Shown here: piece after piece, positions 54,924 through 62,518 of the stretch | Numbering within the stretch: the stretch's first letter is position 1 | How the letters are laid out: each line of letters begins with the position of its first letter | Source: Streptomyces diastaticus subsp. diastaticus | Lineage (GTDB): Bacteria; Actinomycetota; Actinomycetes; Streptomycetales; Streptomycetaceae | DNA: 64,000 nt | Direction of reading: 5' to 3' | NCBI RefSeq assembly: GCF_011170125.1 | Contig: NZ_BLLN01000002.1 | Coordinates: forward strand, 372,001-436,000 | The notes under the pieces: model-generated | Seen by the model: the letters and a program-made list of their open reading frames with translations, nothing else | What the model was told of the DNA's origin: nothing | Database searches by the model: none | Program-made: the position numbers and the translations under genes

Positions 54924-55688
54924 TCAGGCGGCGGCGCCTCCATCCACCACGAGGTCCGCGCCGACCACGGAGGCGGCTTCGGGCGAGGCCAGGTACAGGA
55001 CGGCTGCCGCGATCTCGGCGGTGGCGGAGACCCGCCCCAGCGGGGAGTCCTTCTCCATACGGGTGGCGCGGGCGGTGTCGCCCTCGCCGGGGCGCAGGGA
55101 CATGGGAGTGGCGGACGGCCCCGGGCTCACCGCGTTGATGCGGACCCCGTCGGCGATGTGGTCCAGCGCGGCGGCGCGGGTCAGGGCGGAGACGCCCGCC
55201 TTGGTGGCGACGTACCCGGCGAGCCCGGGGACGCGGCGGTGGGCGCCGAGGTTGGAGGCGAGGTTGACGATCACGCCGCCGGTGGCCTGCTCGCGCATCA
55301 GGGCGATCTCGGCCTGGAGGCTGAACAGCACCCCGGTGAGGTTGATGTCGACCAGGCTGCGCCAGTCCTCCTCGGAGAGGTCGGCCACCGGCCCGCCGCC
55401 CCGTAGGACCCCGGCGTTGTTGACGGCCACGTCGAGGCTGCCGAAGCGTGTGACGGTGCGGTCGACCAGCGCCCTGACCTCCTCGGAGCGGGACACGTCG
55501 GCGGTGAACGCGGCCGCCGTGCCGCCCCCCTGCCCGATCAGGGCGACCGTCTCGTCCAGCGGTGCGGCGGTGCGCCCGGCGGCGACCACCGAGGCTCCCT
55601 CGGCGGCGAACGCGAGAGCGACGGCCCGGCCGATGCCGGAGCCCGCGCCGGTGACGAGGACGGTCCTGCCCGTGAAGTGTGCGGTCAT
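54924..55688 (-). CDS. Short-chain dehydrogenase/reductase
   Basis: A 254-residue classical SDR: cofactor motif TGAGSGIG (residues 13-20), NNAG (90-93), catalytic Ser145, Tyr159 and Lys163 (YVATK). The Arg/Gly pattern after the second strand (AAGRT) suggests NADP(H) (inference). ATG 55688 has GGGGGAG eight bases upstream. It is downstream of, and in the same direction as, a TetR gene, with its own promoter region; a shared motif suggests TetR control. Substrate unknown. Confidence 0.92.
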   Translation of the reverse strand: MTAHFTGRTVLVTGAGSGIGRAVALAFAAEGASVVAAGRTAAPLDETVALIGQGGGTAAAFTADVSRSEEVRALVDRTVTRFGSLDVAVNNAGVLRGGGPVADLSEEDWRSLVDINLTGVLFSLQAEIALMREQATGGVIVNLASNLGAHRRVPGLAGYVATKAGVSALTRAAALDHIADGVRINAVSPGPSATPMSLRPGEGDTARATRMEKDSPLGRVSATAEIAAAVLYLASPEAASVVGADLVVDGGAAA

Positions 55689-55709
55689 GGCGATGACTCC
55701 CCCTAGTTT

Positions 55710-55724
55710 TTGACCGAGCATTCC
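55710..55724. promoter_or_regulatory. Candidate TetR site before the SDR gene
   Basis: TTGACCGAGCATTCC. The sequence TTGACCGATCGTTCT, matching at 12 of 15 positions, lies before the TetR gene (56375-56389, minus strand). Shared pattern TTGACCGAnCnTTC. Probably the same protein binds both. Confidence 0.6.
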
Positions 55725-55740
55725 ATTAAGAGCTCAGAAT

Positions 55741-55768
55741 CGGGCCCCGCGAGCACGGGCGGGGCCCG
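55741..55768 (-). terminator. Hairpin directly after the TetR stop
   Basis: Perfect 10-bp arms CGGGCCCCGC (55741-55750) and GCGGGGCCCG (55759-55768), 8-base loop, abutting the stop codon of the minus-strand TetR gene. It separates that gene from the SDR promoter. Confidence 0.75.
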
Positions 55769-56353
55769 TCAGTCCAGCAACCGCAGCGCCTGCTCGGCGG
55801 CGTCCCGCACCCGGCCCGGTTCGTCCGACGCCTTGCCGACCACCCGCAGCCCCTGCATCAGCACCAGCAGCGTCCGGGCGAGGGCCCGGGGGGCGCGGTC
55901 GGCGGGCAGCTCCCCCTGGGCCTGGGCCCGGACCAGCGCCGAGTGCAGCAGCGTCTCGACGTGGGACCAGCTCGCCTCCACCCGGCGGGCGGCCGCGGGG
56001 TCCCGCGCGCCCAGTTCGGCGGCGGTGTTGGTGACGAAGCATCCGTCAGCGCGGTGCTCGCCCGAACTCGCCTCGGCCGCGAACCGCCGCACCACCGCCC
56101 GTACGGCCGGCAGCGCGGGACCCGGCTGGGACAGCTCCCCCAGCAGCCCCGGGTCCCGGCCCTCGCTGTACCGGTCCAGCGCCTTCAGATACAGCTCGCG
56201 CTTGTTGCCGAAGGTGGCGTAGATGCTGGCACGCCCGATGCCGAGGTGGGTGACGAGGTCCGCCACCGAGGTCGCCTCGTAGCCCTGGCGCCAGAACAGC
56301 TCAAGGGCTGACTGGAGGGCGGCGTCCGGGTCGAATTCCTTGGTTCTGGCCAC
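55769..56353 (-). CDS. TetR-family regulator
   Basis: A 194-residue TetR protein: HTH at about residues 10-50 (TSVADLVTHLGIGRASIYAT), then the AcrR/YcdC-like C-terminal domain (GCFVTNTAAELGARDPAAAR). This C-terminal pattern is typical of regulators of SDR or flavin-dependent reductases that respond to electrophiles. GTG 56353 is the natural start. Candidate operators precede both it and the SDR gene. Confidence 0.92.
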   Translation of the reverse strand: MARTKEFDPDAALQSALELFWRQGYEATSVADLVTHLGIGRASIYATFGNKRELYLKALDRYSEGRDPGLLGELSQPGPALPAVRAVVRRFAAEASSGEHRADGCFVTNTAAELGARDPAAARRVEASWSHVETLLHSALVRAQAQGELPADRAPRALARTLLVLMQGLRVVGKASDEPGRVRDAAEQALRLLD

Positions 56354-56374
56354 GTCCGGACCCTAGGAGATTCG

Positions 56375-56389
56375 AGAACGATCGGTCAA
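56375..56389. promoter_or_regulatory. Candidate autoregulatory TetR site
   Basis: On the minus strand TTGACCGATCGTTCT, 22 bases before the TetR start, matching the site at 55710-55724 at 12 of 15 positions. Confidence 0.6.
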
Positions 56390-56461
56390 GCATGGCCCGA
56401 GGCGCACCGCGCCCGGAGGAACAGGGCACCGGCACTTGAGGCCCGGCCCCGGACGAGTACC

Positions 56462-56656
56462 GTGGAAGTCGTGGCAGAGCCGACAGCACCCCCCGCGCCC
56501 CACCTCACCACCACCGTGGAGAAGGGGCGCTTCTGTACCGCGCACTGCACCTGCGGGTGGCGGGGACCGGCGCGCAGAGCCCGGTCGAAGGCGCGGTCGG
56601 ACGCCGAGGGCCATGTGGCGAACGGAGACGGGCTGAACCCCGTCGCGGCGGCCTGA
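56462..56656 (+). CDS. Small conserved-type hypothetical protein with Cys motif
   Basis: A 64-residue protein with FCTAHCTCGWRGPARRARSKA, i.e. Cys-x3-Cys-x-Cys-G-W followed by a basic helix, and DAEGHVANGD near the end. This pattern occurs in many small Streptomyces proteins (CGWxGPxRRxRxxAxxDAxxH). A metal or nucleic acid role is conceivable but not shown. Start GTG 56462, or GTG 56471 three codons later. Confidence 0.65.
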   Translation: MEVVAEPTAPPAPHLTTTVEKGRFCTAHCTCGWRGPARRARSKARSDAEGHVANGDGLNPVAAA

Positions 56657-56678
56657 GCCGTCCGGCCGGGCAGCCCGT

Positions 56679-57437
56679 TCAGGCGGCCAGGTCCCGGTCC
56701 CGGCGGCGGCTGACCGAGACGGCGCCGGACTCCTGGCGCACCCCGTCCCCCTGCCGTTCCCGGCCCCCCTCCCGCTCCTCCTCCACCGGCACGGCCTCGT
56801 CCCGGGGGCCCTTCGGGGACCAGACCAGGCGGCCCGCCTTCGCCGAGCGGGCGATGAGCTTGGTGAGCGGGGTGAGGAGGGCCGAAGCCGGCGGGGAGAG
56901 GAGGAGGGCGACCGCGGTGCCGAGGGCGAGGCCGCCGATCACGTCGGTGGGGTAGTGGACGCCCAGGTAGACGCGGCTGAGGCCGAGCAGGACGGCGAGG
57001 GCGATGCCGACCAGGCCCGCCCGCCGGTGCGCGATGAACAGGCCGACCGCGAGCGCCATCGCCAGCGTGGCGTGGTCGCTGACGAAGGAGAAGTCGGTCG
57101 TGCCGCCGATCAGTTCCTCGACACCCCGGTGCTGCTCGGCCGGCCTCGGGCGGCCGACGAAGCCCCGGATCGGGATGTTCACCAACAGGGCGGCCCCCGC
57201 GGCGAGCGGCGCCCAGACGACGGCGGCGACGGCCCCCGCGGCCTCCTCGCGGTCGGGCGTGCGACGCACCCGCCACCAGGTCCACAGCGTCAGCAGGACG
57301 ACGGCGAGGACCAGTCCGTACACCCCGGCGAACGAGACGACGCGGTCGACCCAGTCGGGGGAGGTGGCGGCGAGGCCGTTGATGTCGTAGAGCAGACCCA
57401 CGTCAGGGTTCGACCCGGTGGTCTCCAGTCCAGCCAT
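56679..57437 (-). CDS. PAP2-family membrane phosphatase
   Basis: A 252-residue membrane phosphatase. PAP2 motifs: C1 IRGFVGRPRP, C2 SFVSDHATLAM (VSDH in place of PSGH), C3 SRVYLGVHYPTDVIGG. About five hydrophobic segments. The cytoplasmic C-terminal 60 residues are charged and Arg/Glu-rich. ATG 57437 has AAGGGG nine bases upstream. These enzymes dephosphorylate undecaprenyl pyrophosphate or phosphatidate at the membrane face. Confidence 0.9.
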   Translation of the reverse strand: MAGLETTGSNPDVGLLYDINGLAATSPDWVDRVVSFAGVYGLVLAVVLLTLWTWWRVRRTPDREEAAGAVAAVVWAPLAAGAALLVNIPIRGFVGRPRPAEQHRGVEELIGGTTDFSFVSDHATLAMALAVGLFIAHRRAGLVGIALAVLLGLSRVYLGVHYPTDVIGGLALGTAVALLLSPPASALLTPLTKLIARSAKAGRLVWSPKGPRDEAVPVEEEREGGRERQGDGVRQESGAVSVSRRRDRDLAA

Positions 57438-57734
57438 CGCGGTGCGGCCCCTTGTCTGCTCGCCTGCCGGCACACCTTGACGTGTGCCTCTTCTGCCTTC
57501 GCAACCCCCGTGGTCCGAAGTGACGGCTCCGCCACCACCGTGGTGACGGTCCGTCCGGTGCGTGCTGCTGCGTGGTCAGTGCGGCGTGCTGCCCCCGACC
57601 AGGAAACGCCCGTGGGCCCACGGGCCGTTCCACCCTCCACGGAACGATCACCCTCCTGTTATCGAAGAGAGATCCATCCTCGCAGCTCAGAGAAGGAATC
57701 TGACACAGAGTTCAAGCCACCTTACCGTGCGCGT

Positions 57735-59012
57735 TCAGGACGTGAGGGCCCTTGACACAGCGGGTTCCCCGGCCTGGTCCGTACGGCCCTCGGCCTCGGC
57801 CCGGCGAGCCCCCCGCTCATCGGCCGCCTCACCGGCCGTCCCGTCCGGGGAGCCGTCCGCATCGCCGCCGGAGGTCTCGTCGGAGGACTCGCCCGCACCC
57901 TCGTCGCCCGCCTCGTCGCCCGCCTCGTCCTGCCGCCCGTCAGCGGGCTCCTCCGCCTGCTCGTCCGGCTTCCCCTCAGGCTTCCCGTCCGGCCCGTTCT
58001 CCGGCTCCTCGGCGGGGGCGGTCGGCAGGGCCTCGGCGCCGTCCGCCGTGACGCGGGTGGCACCGAAGTAGTCGGGGGTGTCGATCCGGGTGAAGCGGAT
58101 GACGGCCCCGGTGCGGGGCGCGTCGATCATGTAGCCGCCGCCCACGTAGATCCCGACGTGGCGGATGGCGCGCGAGTTGGTGAGGTCGTCGGAGAAGAAG
58201 ACGAGGTCACCGGGGAGCAGCTCCTTCCGCGAGGGATGCGGCCCGGCGTTGTACTGGTCGTTGGCGACGCGCGGCAGCTCGATCCCCGCCTTGCGGTACG
58301 CCGCCTGGGTCAGCCCCGAGCAGTCGAACCGGCCGCCCTGCTCGGCGGTGCCCGTCCCGCCCCACAGATAGGGCGTCCCCAGCTTCTGCTGGGCGTAGTT
58401 GATGGCGATGGCCGCCTGCTTGGACGGCTCGACCCGGGTCACCGGCCGGGCGAAGCTCTTGGAGAGGTCGGTGATGGTCTTCACGTAGTTCTGCGTCTCG
58501 CTGTACGGCGGCACGCCCCCGTACTTGATGACGGCGTACGGCCCGGCGTTGTAGGCGGCGAGCATGTTGTGCGTCGGGTCGCCGGGGGCGTCCTTGACGT
58601 ACTTGGCGAGTTCGCAGTCGTAGTAGGCGGCCGAGGGGATCGCGTCGCGCGGGTCCCAGACGTCGCGCACGCCGTCCTTGTTGCCGTCGATGCCGTGGGT
58701 CGCCCACGTGCCGGGGATGAACTGCGCGATGCCCTGCGCGGCGGCCGGGCTCTGCGCCTTCGGGTCGAAGCCGCTCTCCTGGTAGAGCTGGGCGGCGAGC
58801 AGGGCCGGGTTGATCGCGGGGCAGAGGTTGCCCCATTTCTGCACGAGGTCCTGGTACTGCGCCGGTACGGCCCCCTTGGCCAGCCCCACCGCTCCACCCG
58901 CGGTCCCGCCCGCCATCGACCCGGCGGCGGCCAGCGTGCCGACGAAGAGCAGCGCGACGAACCCGAGGCACGTCGTGATCCCGATCCCGCCCACCACCAG
59001 AACCTTCTTCAC
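57735..59012 (-). CDS. Bifunctional lytic transglycosylase/NlpC-P60 peptidase
   Basis: A 425-residue cell-wall hydrolase. One N-terminal membrane anchor (about residues 8-35), an SLT domain (about 50-175, catalytic Glu79 in LYQESGFDP, then GIAQFIPGTW and AAYNAGP), then an NlpC/P60 domain (about 200-320, Cys231 in RFDCSGL, His285 in RHVGIYVGGG). The last 100 residues are acidic and of low complexity (EEPENGPDGKPEGKPDEQ). GTG 59012 is preferred; ATG 59030 adds six residues. It could cleave glycan strands and stem peptides during wall remodelling. Confidence 0.92.
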   Translation of the reverse strand: MKKVLVVGGIGITTCLGFVALLFVGTLAAAGSMAGGTAGGAVGLAKGAVPAQYQDLVQKWGNLCPAINPALLAAQLYQESGFDPKAQSPAAAQGIAQFIPGTWATHGIDGNKDGVRDVWDPRDAIPSAAYYDCELAKYVKDAPGDPTHNMLAAYNAGPYAVIKYGGVPPYSETQNYVKTITDLSKSFARPVTRVEPSKQAAIAINYAQQKLGTPYLWGGTGTAEQGGRFDCSGLTQAAYRKAGIELPRVANDQYNAGPHPSRKELLPGDLVFFSDDLTNSRAIRHVGIYVGGGYMIDAPRTGAVIRFTRIDTPDYFGATRVTADGAEALPTAPAEEPENGPDGKPEGKPDEQAEEPADGRQDEAGDEAGDEGAGESSDETSGGDADGSPDGTAGEAADERGARRAEAEGRTDQAGEPAVSRALTS

Positions 59013-59200
59013 GCCCCCAGGGTCCCCCATCGCGGCCGGAAGCGAACAGATTTCCCGCACACATGACGCAGACCACGCCGGTACGGCCGGTATGTGACGC
59101 CCGATCAGCGCCCGCGCCCCCGCCGCCTCGTACGCAAGCGCGTCCGGCACGCGGAAAACTGCGTGCACCGCCCACTCACCGCGCCCTAAGGTCGTCCCCC

Positions 59201-59707
59201 GTGGACCCGCTGACCGAGAAACAGATCCGTGCGTCGTTCGTCAACAGCACGAAGGGAGAGGCCGCGCGCCTGCGCCTCCCGCTCGACTTCGCCGAGCTGC
59301 CCTGGACCGACCTCGACTTCCTCGGCTGGGTCGACCCCGGCGCGCCGCTCCGCGCCCACCTCGTCGTGCCGGGCGCCGACGAGAAGCCGCTCGGCGTCTC
59401 CCTGCGCGTCCCGGCCCTCGGCCGCACCAGCGCCATGAAGTCGAGCCTGTGCCAGGTCTGCCTGACGGCCCATGCCTCCTCCGGCGTCAGTCTCTTCACC
59501 GCTCCGCTGGCCGGACAGCGCGGCCGCCAGGGCAACACCGTCGGCATCTACCTCTGCGCCGACCTCGCCTGCCCCCTCTACGTACGCGGCAAGCGGCAGC
59601 CCCAGCTCCGCTCCGGCCGCCAGGAGGAGTCCCTGACCACCGAGGAGCGCGTCACCCGCCTGAGGACCAACCTGGACGCCTTCACGGCGAAGGTGGTCGA
59701 CGGGTAG
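59201..59707 (+). CDS. FBP-domain protein (EF-G-binding-like)
   Basis: A 168-residue protein of the FBP/treponemal fibronectin-binding-like family: MDPLTEKQIRASFVNSTKGE at the start, FLGWVDPG, then a four-Cys zinc site CQVC and CADLACP, and a C-terminal helix (RVTRLRTNLDAF). In actinobacteria the domain resembles FusB-type EF-G-binding proteins, which can rescue ribosomes from fusidic acid. GTG 59201 gives the family start. Binding to EF-G is an inference from the family. Confidence 0.88.
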   Translation: MDPLTEKQIRASFVNSTKGEAARLRLPLDFAELPWTDLDFLGWVDPGAPLRAHLVVPGADEKPLGVSLRVPALGRTSAMKSSLCQVCLTAHASSGVSLFTAPLAGQRGRQGNTVGIYLCADLACPLYVRGKRQPQLRSGRQEESLTTEERVTRLRTNLDAFTAKVVDG

Positions 59708-59709
59708 GG

Positions 59710-60190
59710 CTCCGCACGCGGCCGTCGAAGCCGGGGAACCCGGCGGCGTCCGCCACCACCTCGGCGGGCGCCCGGCGCCGGTCCGGGGCGTACCGCCGGG
59801 CCACCGCCAGACGCGCGGCTCCCGGCCGCGCCTCTCCCCCGGAGTCCTGCCCGGCGCACGCCTCCCAGGGCCGAGCCCCGCGGCCGGCGGCCGCAGGAAG
59901 TCCGCCGGATGCCGCGCGAGCACCGCGTTCTCCCCCTCCGGCCAGGAGGGCGACGGCTGCTCGACCGAGAGGCCTGCCCTCCCGGACCAGCCGGAACGCG
60001 GCGTACCCCCCGCTGCCGTCCTGTCCGAGGACCCGGAAGCGACCGCCGCCGGCCTCGTCGTTCCCCGCCCACGAGCGGCACCACTCACCGGTCTCCCCGT
60101 CGGCAGGAACTCCGGGAACGGCTCGAAACCGACCCCGTCCCCGTCGTCGTGGTCGTGGTCGTCGTCGTGGTCGTGGTCGTCGCCGAACCC
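59710..60190 (-). pseudogene. Decayed SMI1/KNR4-like gene with several frameshifts
   Basis: Minus-strand fragments in alternating frames rebuild one protein: FEPFPEFLPT (frame 1); ETGEWCRSWAGN and GGRFRVLGQDGSGGYAAFRLV (frame 2); WPEGENAVLARHPADFL and LGPG (frame 1 again); PWEACAGQ, then RYAPDRRRAPAEVVADAAGF (frame 2). This order and spacing fit SMI1/KNR4-family immunity-type proteins of Streptomyces. At least three frame changes break it. Near its 5' end is a microsatellite encoding DDHDHDDDHDHDD (60147-60187). Confidence 0.75.
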
Positions 60191-60383
60191 GCCGTCGAGC
60201 GCGGCGGCCGGCGGCGCGGGGGCCCCGTGACTCCTCGTCAACCGTGCGGCCACGCCGGACGGGCCCGCCGGCAGCGGCCCTCCCCGGCCCGGCCGACGCC
60301 TCGGACCACGCTCCGGGCCCGGCGGGCCGGCGCTTGCGGCCACCCCCTGGTCTCCCGAGCCTCCCGGGGGTGAGACTCCCCCC

Positions 60384-60992
60384 ATGACCCGACCCGAACA
60401 CAGTGACAAGGCGGACCTCGTCCGCTACCTCCAGGAGTCCAGGGACGCCCTGCTCTGGAAACTGGACGGCCTGTCGGAGTACGACGCCAGGCGGCCCCTG
60501 ACCCCCACGGGGACCAACCTCCTCGGCCTGGTGAAACACCTCACCGGAGTGGAACTCGGCTACTTCGGCGACACCTTCGGCCGCCCGTACTTCACCGGGC
60601 AGCCCCTGCCCGGGTGGTGGTGGACCGAGACCACCGACCCCCACGCCGACATGTACGCCACCCCGGACGAGCCCCGCGAGGCGATCACGGACCTGTACCG
60701 CCGGGCGTGGCAGCACGCCCAGGCCACGTTCGACGCCCTCCCGCTCGACGCCGTGGGGCACGTCCCGTGGTGGCCGGAGGAGCGCCGGGAGGTCACCCTG
60801 CACCACATCATGGTCCGGGTCACCGCCGACACCCAGCGGCACGCGGGCCACGCCGACATCCTCCGCGAACTCCTCGACGGCTCGGCCGGGTTGCTGGCGG
60901 GAAAGGACGCCCTGGCGACGGGCGACGCGGAGGACTGGGCACGCCACCGTGACCGCGTGCGGCGGGCCGCCGAGGAGGCCGGGGCCCGCTGA
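60384..60992 (+). CDS. DinB-family DUF664 protein
   Basis: A 202-residue DinB-like protein (DUF664). Metal-binding His candidates: GLVKHLTGVELGYFGDTFG (His), HHIMVRVTADTQRHAGHADI (two or three His). Second member of this family in the window (see 43481). ATG 60384 is the natural start, with no strong ribosome binding site. Members include thiol-dependent transferases; the activity here is unknown. Confidence 0.9.
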   Translation: MTRPEHSDKADLVRYLQESRDALLWKLDGLSEYDARRPLTPTGTNLLGLVKHLTGVELGYFGDTFGRPYFTGQPLPGWWWTETTDPHADMYATPDEPREAITDLYRRAWQHAQATFDALPLDAVGHVPWWPEERREVTLHHIMVRVTADTQRHAGHADILRELLDGSAGLLAGKDALATGDAEDWARHRDRVRRAAEEAGAR

Positions 60993-61020
60993 CCCGGCGG
61001 CGCCGCGCGGCGGGGCCCGC

Positions 61021-62394
61021 TCAGCGGTCGGTCAGCGCCGGTACCAGCAGGGACGCGTCGACCGTGCCCAGGCCGCTGGCCAGGTCGTAGCCGCGGGTGG
61101 CGCGGTGGCCGTCATCGCCGTTGGTGCCGTCGGTGATGTCGAGCAGGCCCGCCTCGCGGCCCGTGTCGACGTCGCGTCCCCGCTCGTACAGGTGGTGGTG
61201 GAGCCGACCGACCCGGTCGCCGGCCTCCTGGTCGGCGTCGGCGACGATCCCGGCGAACAGGGGGGCGGCCAGACTCGTCCCGGCCATCGGTACCCAGGCC
61301 GGTGTCCTGCCGCCCTCGGTGAAGTGGATCATCGTGGAGCCGTCCCCGGAGGCCGTCATCGACAGGTCGGGCACGCCGCGCTTCCCTCCGACGGCGGGCT
61401 CGACCCGGTTCTGGTAGGAGGGCCGGTCGAAGACCTCGGAGACCCCGCCGCCGGAGGCGCCCGCGCGGTCCGCCCACACCACGTCCGGGTCGGTCCGCCG
61501 CCCCTCGTCGTCGAGGCCGAGCCGCAGCCCGCCGACCGCGACGACGCTCGGGTCGGACGCGGGCCAGGAGACGCCCCGTACGGGCTCGCCGTCCGCCTCG
61601 GTCGGCGCGGCGCCGCCGTCCCCGGCGGGGGCGACCACGGTGATGCCCTTGCGGGCGGCGTCGAGGAAGACCGGCGCCATCTCCTTGAACTCGTCCCGCA
61701 GTTCCCGTCCCAGCTCGCCCTTCTCCGGTACGGCGAAACTCACCGACAGCACATCGGCGGAGTCGTCCTCGATCACCTGCCGCGCCACGCCGGCGAGCCG
61801 CCGCGCCCCGTTGGCCGTCAGCCCTTCGTCGGCCTCGCCGCGCGCCGCGTCGACCTGGTGCAGCACGACCTTCGCGTCGGGCGCCATCGCGTGCACCGCC
61901 TGCACGGCCAGGGTGGTGTCCTTGGCCTGGGAGACCATCACCTCGCTGTCCCAGTCGAACGGCGCAGCCTCCCCGTCCTCGGGCCCGTGCCGCACCACCT
62001 CGACCTGCGGCGGGGCCAGCCGCAGCTTCTCGCTGAACGCCCGCAGGTCCGCCTCCAGCACCGGCGACCCGACCGGCATCACCACAGCCACCGTCTGCCC
62101 CTTGCCCGTCGCCTCCAGGTCCCGCACGCCGTAGACGTTCCGTAGCTGGTCGAAGGTGTAGCAGGCGGTCCGCTGCTCCTTGCGGCACGCCTCCTGGGCC
62201 TCACGCACCGAGGGGTCGGGCTCGTCGGCGGCGGGCGACGCCGGTGCCCGCGTCCCGGGCATCCGCTGCTCGGTCCCGGCTCCCCGCGTCCGCTCGGGCG
62301 GCTGCTCCACCGGCTTGACCGCCTGGCACCCCGCGACCAGCGCCGCGGCCGTCAGCACGGCCATCCCCGCCCGCGCCCTCGCTCCCCTGCCCAT
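61021..62394 (-). CDS. Sedolisin (S53)-like lipoprotein, possibly inactive
   Basis: A 457-residue exported lipoprotein (LVAGCQ lipobox, Cys23). The S53-type serine peptidase fold is clear: VMPVGSPVLEADLRAFSE, AMAPDAKVVL, ITVVAPAGDGG (oxyanion Asp259), GGGVSEVFDRPSYQ, GVPDLS and the nucleophile Ser374 in GTSLAAP. But the Glu-x3-Asp pair of the catalytic triad (ELD/EVELD in kumamolisin) aligns to Asp159 and Ala163 in DTTLAVQ. So two catalytic acids look changed while the Ser remains. ATG 62394 has GGAGG eight bases upstream. Active protease or pseudoenzyme: see findings. Confidence 0.85.
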   Translation of the reverse strand: MGRGARARAGMAVLTAAALVAGCQAVKPVEQPPERTRGAGTEQRMPGTRAPASPAADEPDPSVREAQEACRKEQRTACYTFDQLRNVYGVRDLEATGKGQTVAVVMPVGSPVLEADLRAFSEKLRLAPPQVEVVRHGPEDGEAAPFDWDSEVMVSQAKDTTLAVQAVHAMAPDAKVVLHQVDAARGEADEGLTANGARRLAGVARQVIEDDSADVLSVSFAVPEKGELGRELRDEFKEMAPVFLDAARKGITVVAPAGDGGAAPTEADGEPVRGVSWPASDPSVVAVGGLRLGLDDEGRRTDPDVVWADRAGASGGGVSEVFDRPSYQNRVEPAVGGKRGVPDLSMTASGDGSTMIHFTEGGRTPAWVPMAGTSLAAPLFAGIVADADQEAGDRVGRLHHHLYERGRDVDTGREAGLLDITDGTNGDDGHRATRGYDLASGLGTVDASLLVPALTDR

Positions 62395-62518
62395 GTCCCG
62401 GCCCTCCACGACGACACCCCCGGACGACCCGAGGCCATCCCACCCTCCGCCGCCGGGGAGGGGGCGGCGAGCGAGAGGGGACCGGCCGGGTGAACGGGTC
62501 CCCGCCCGCGCGCCGGGC

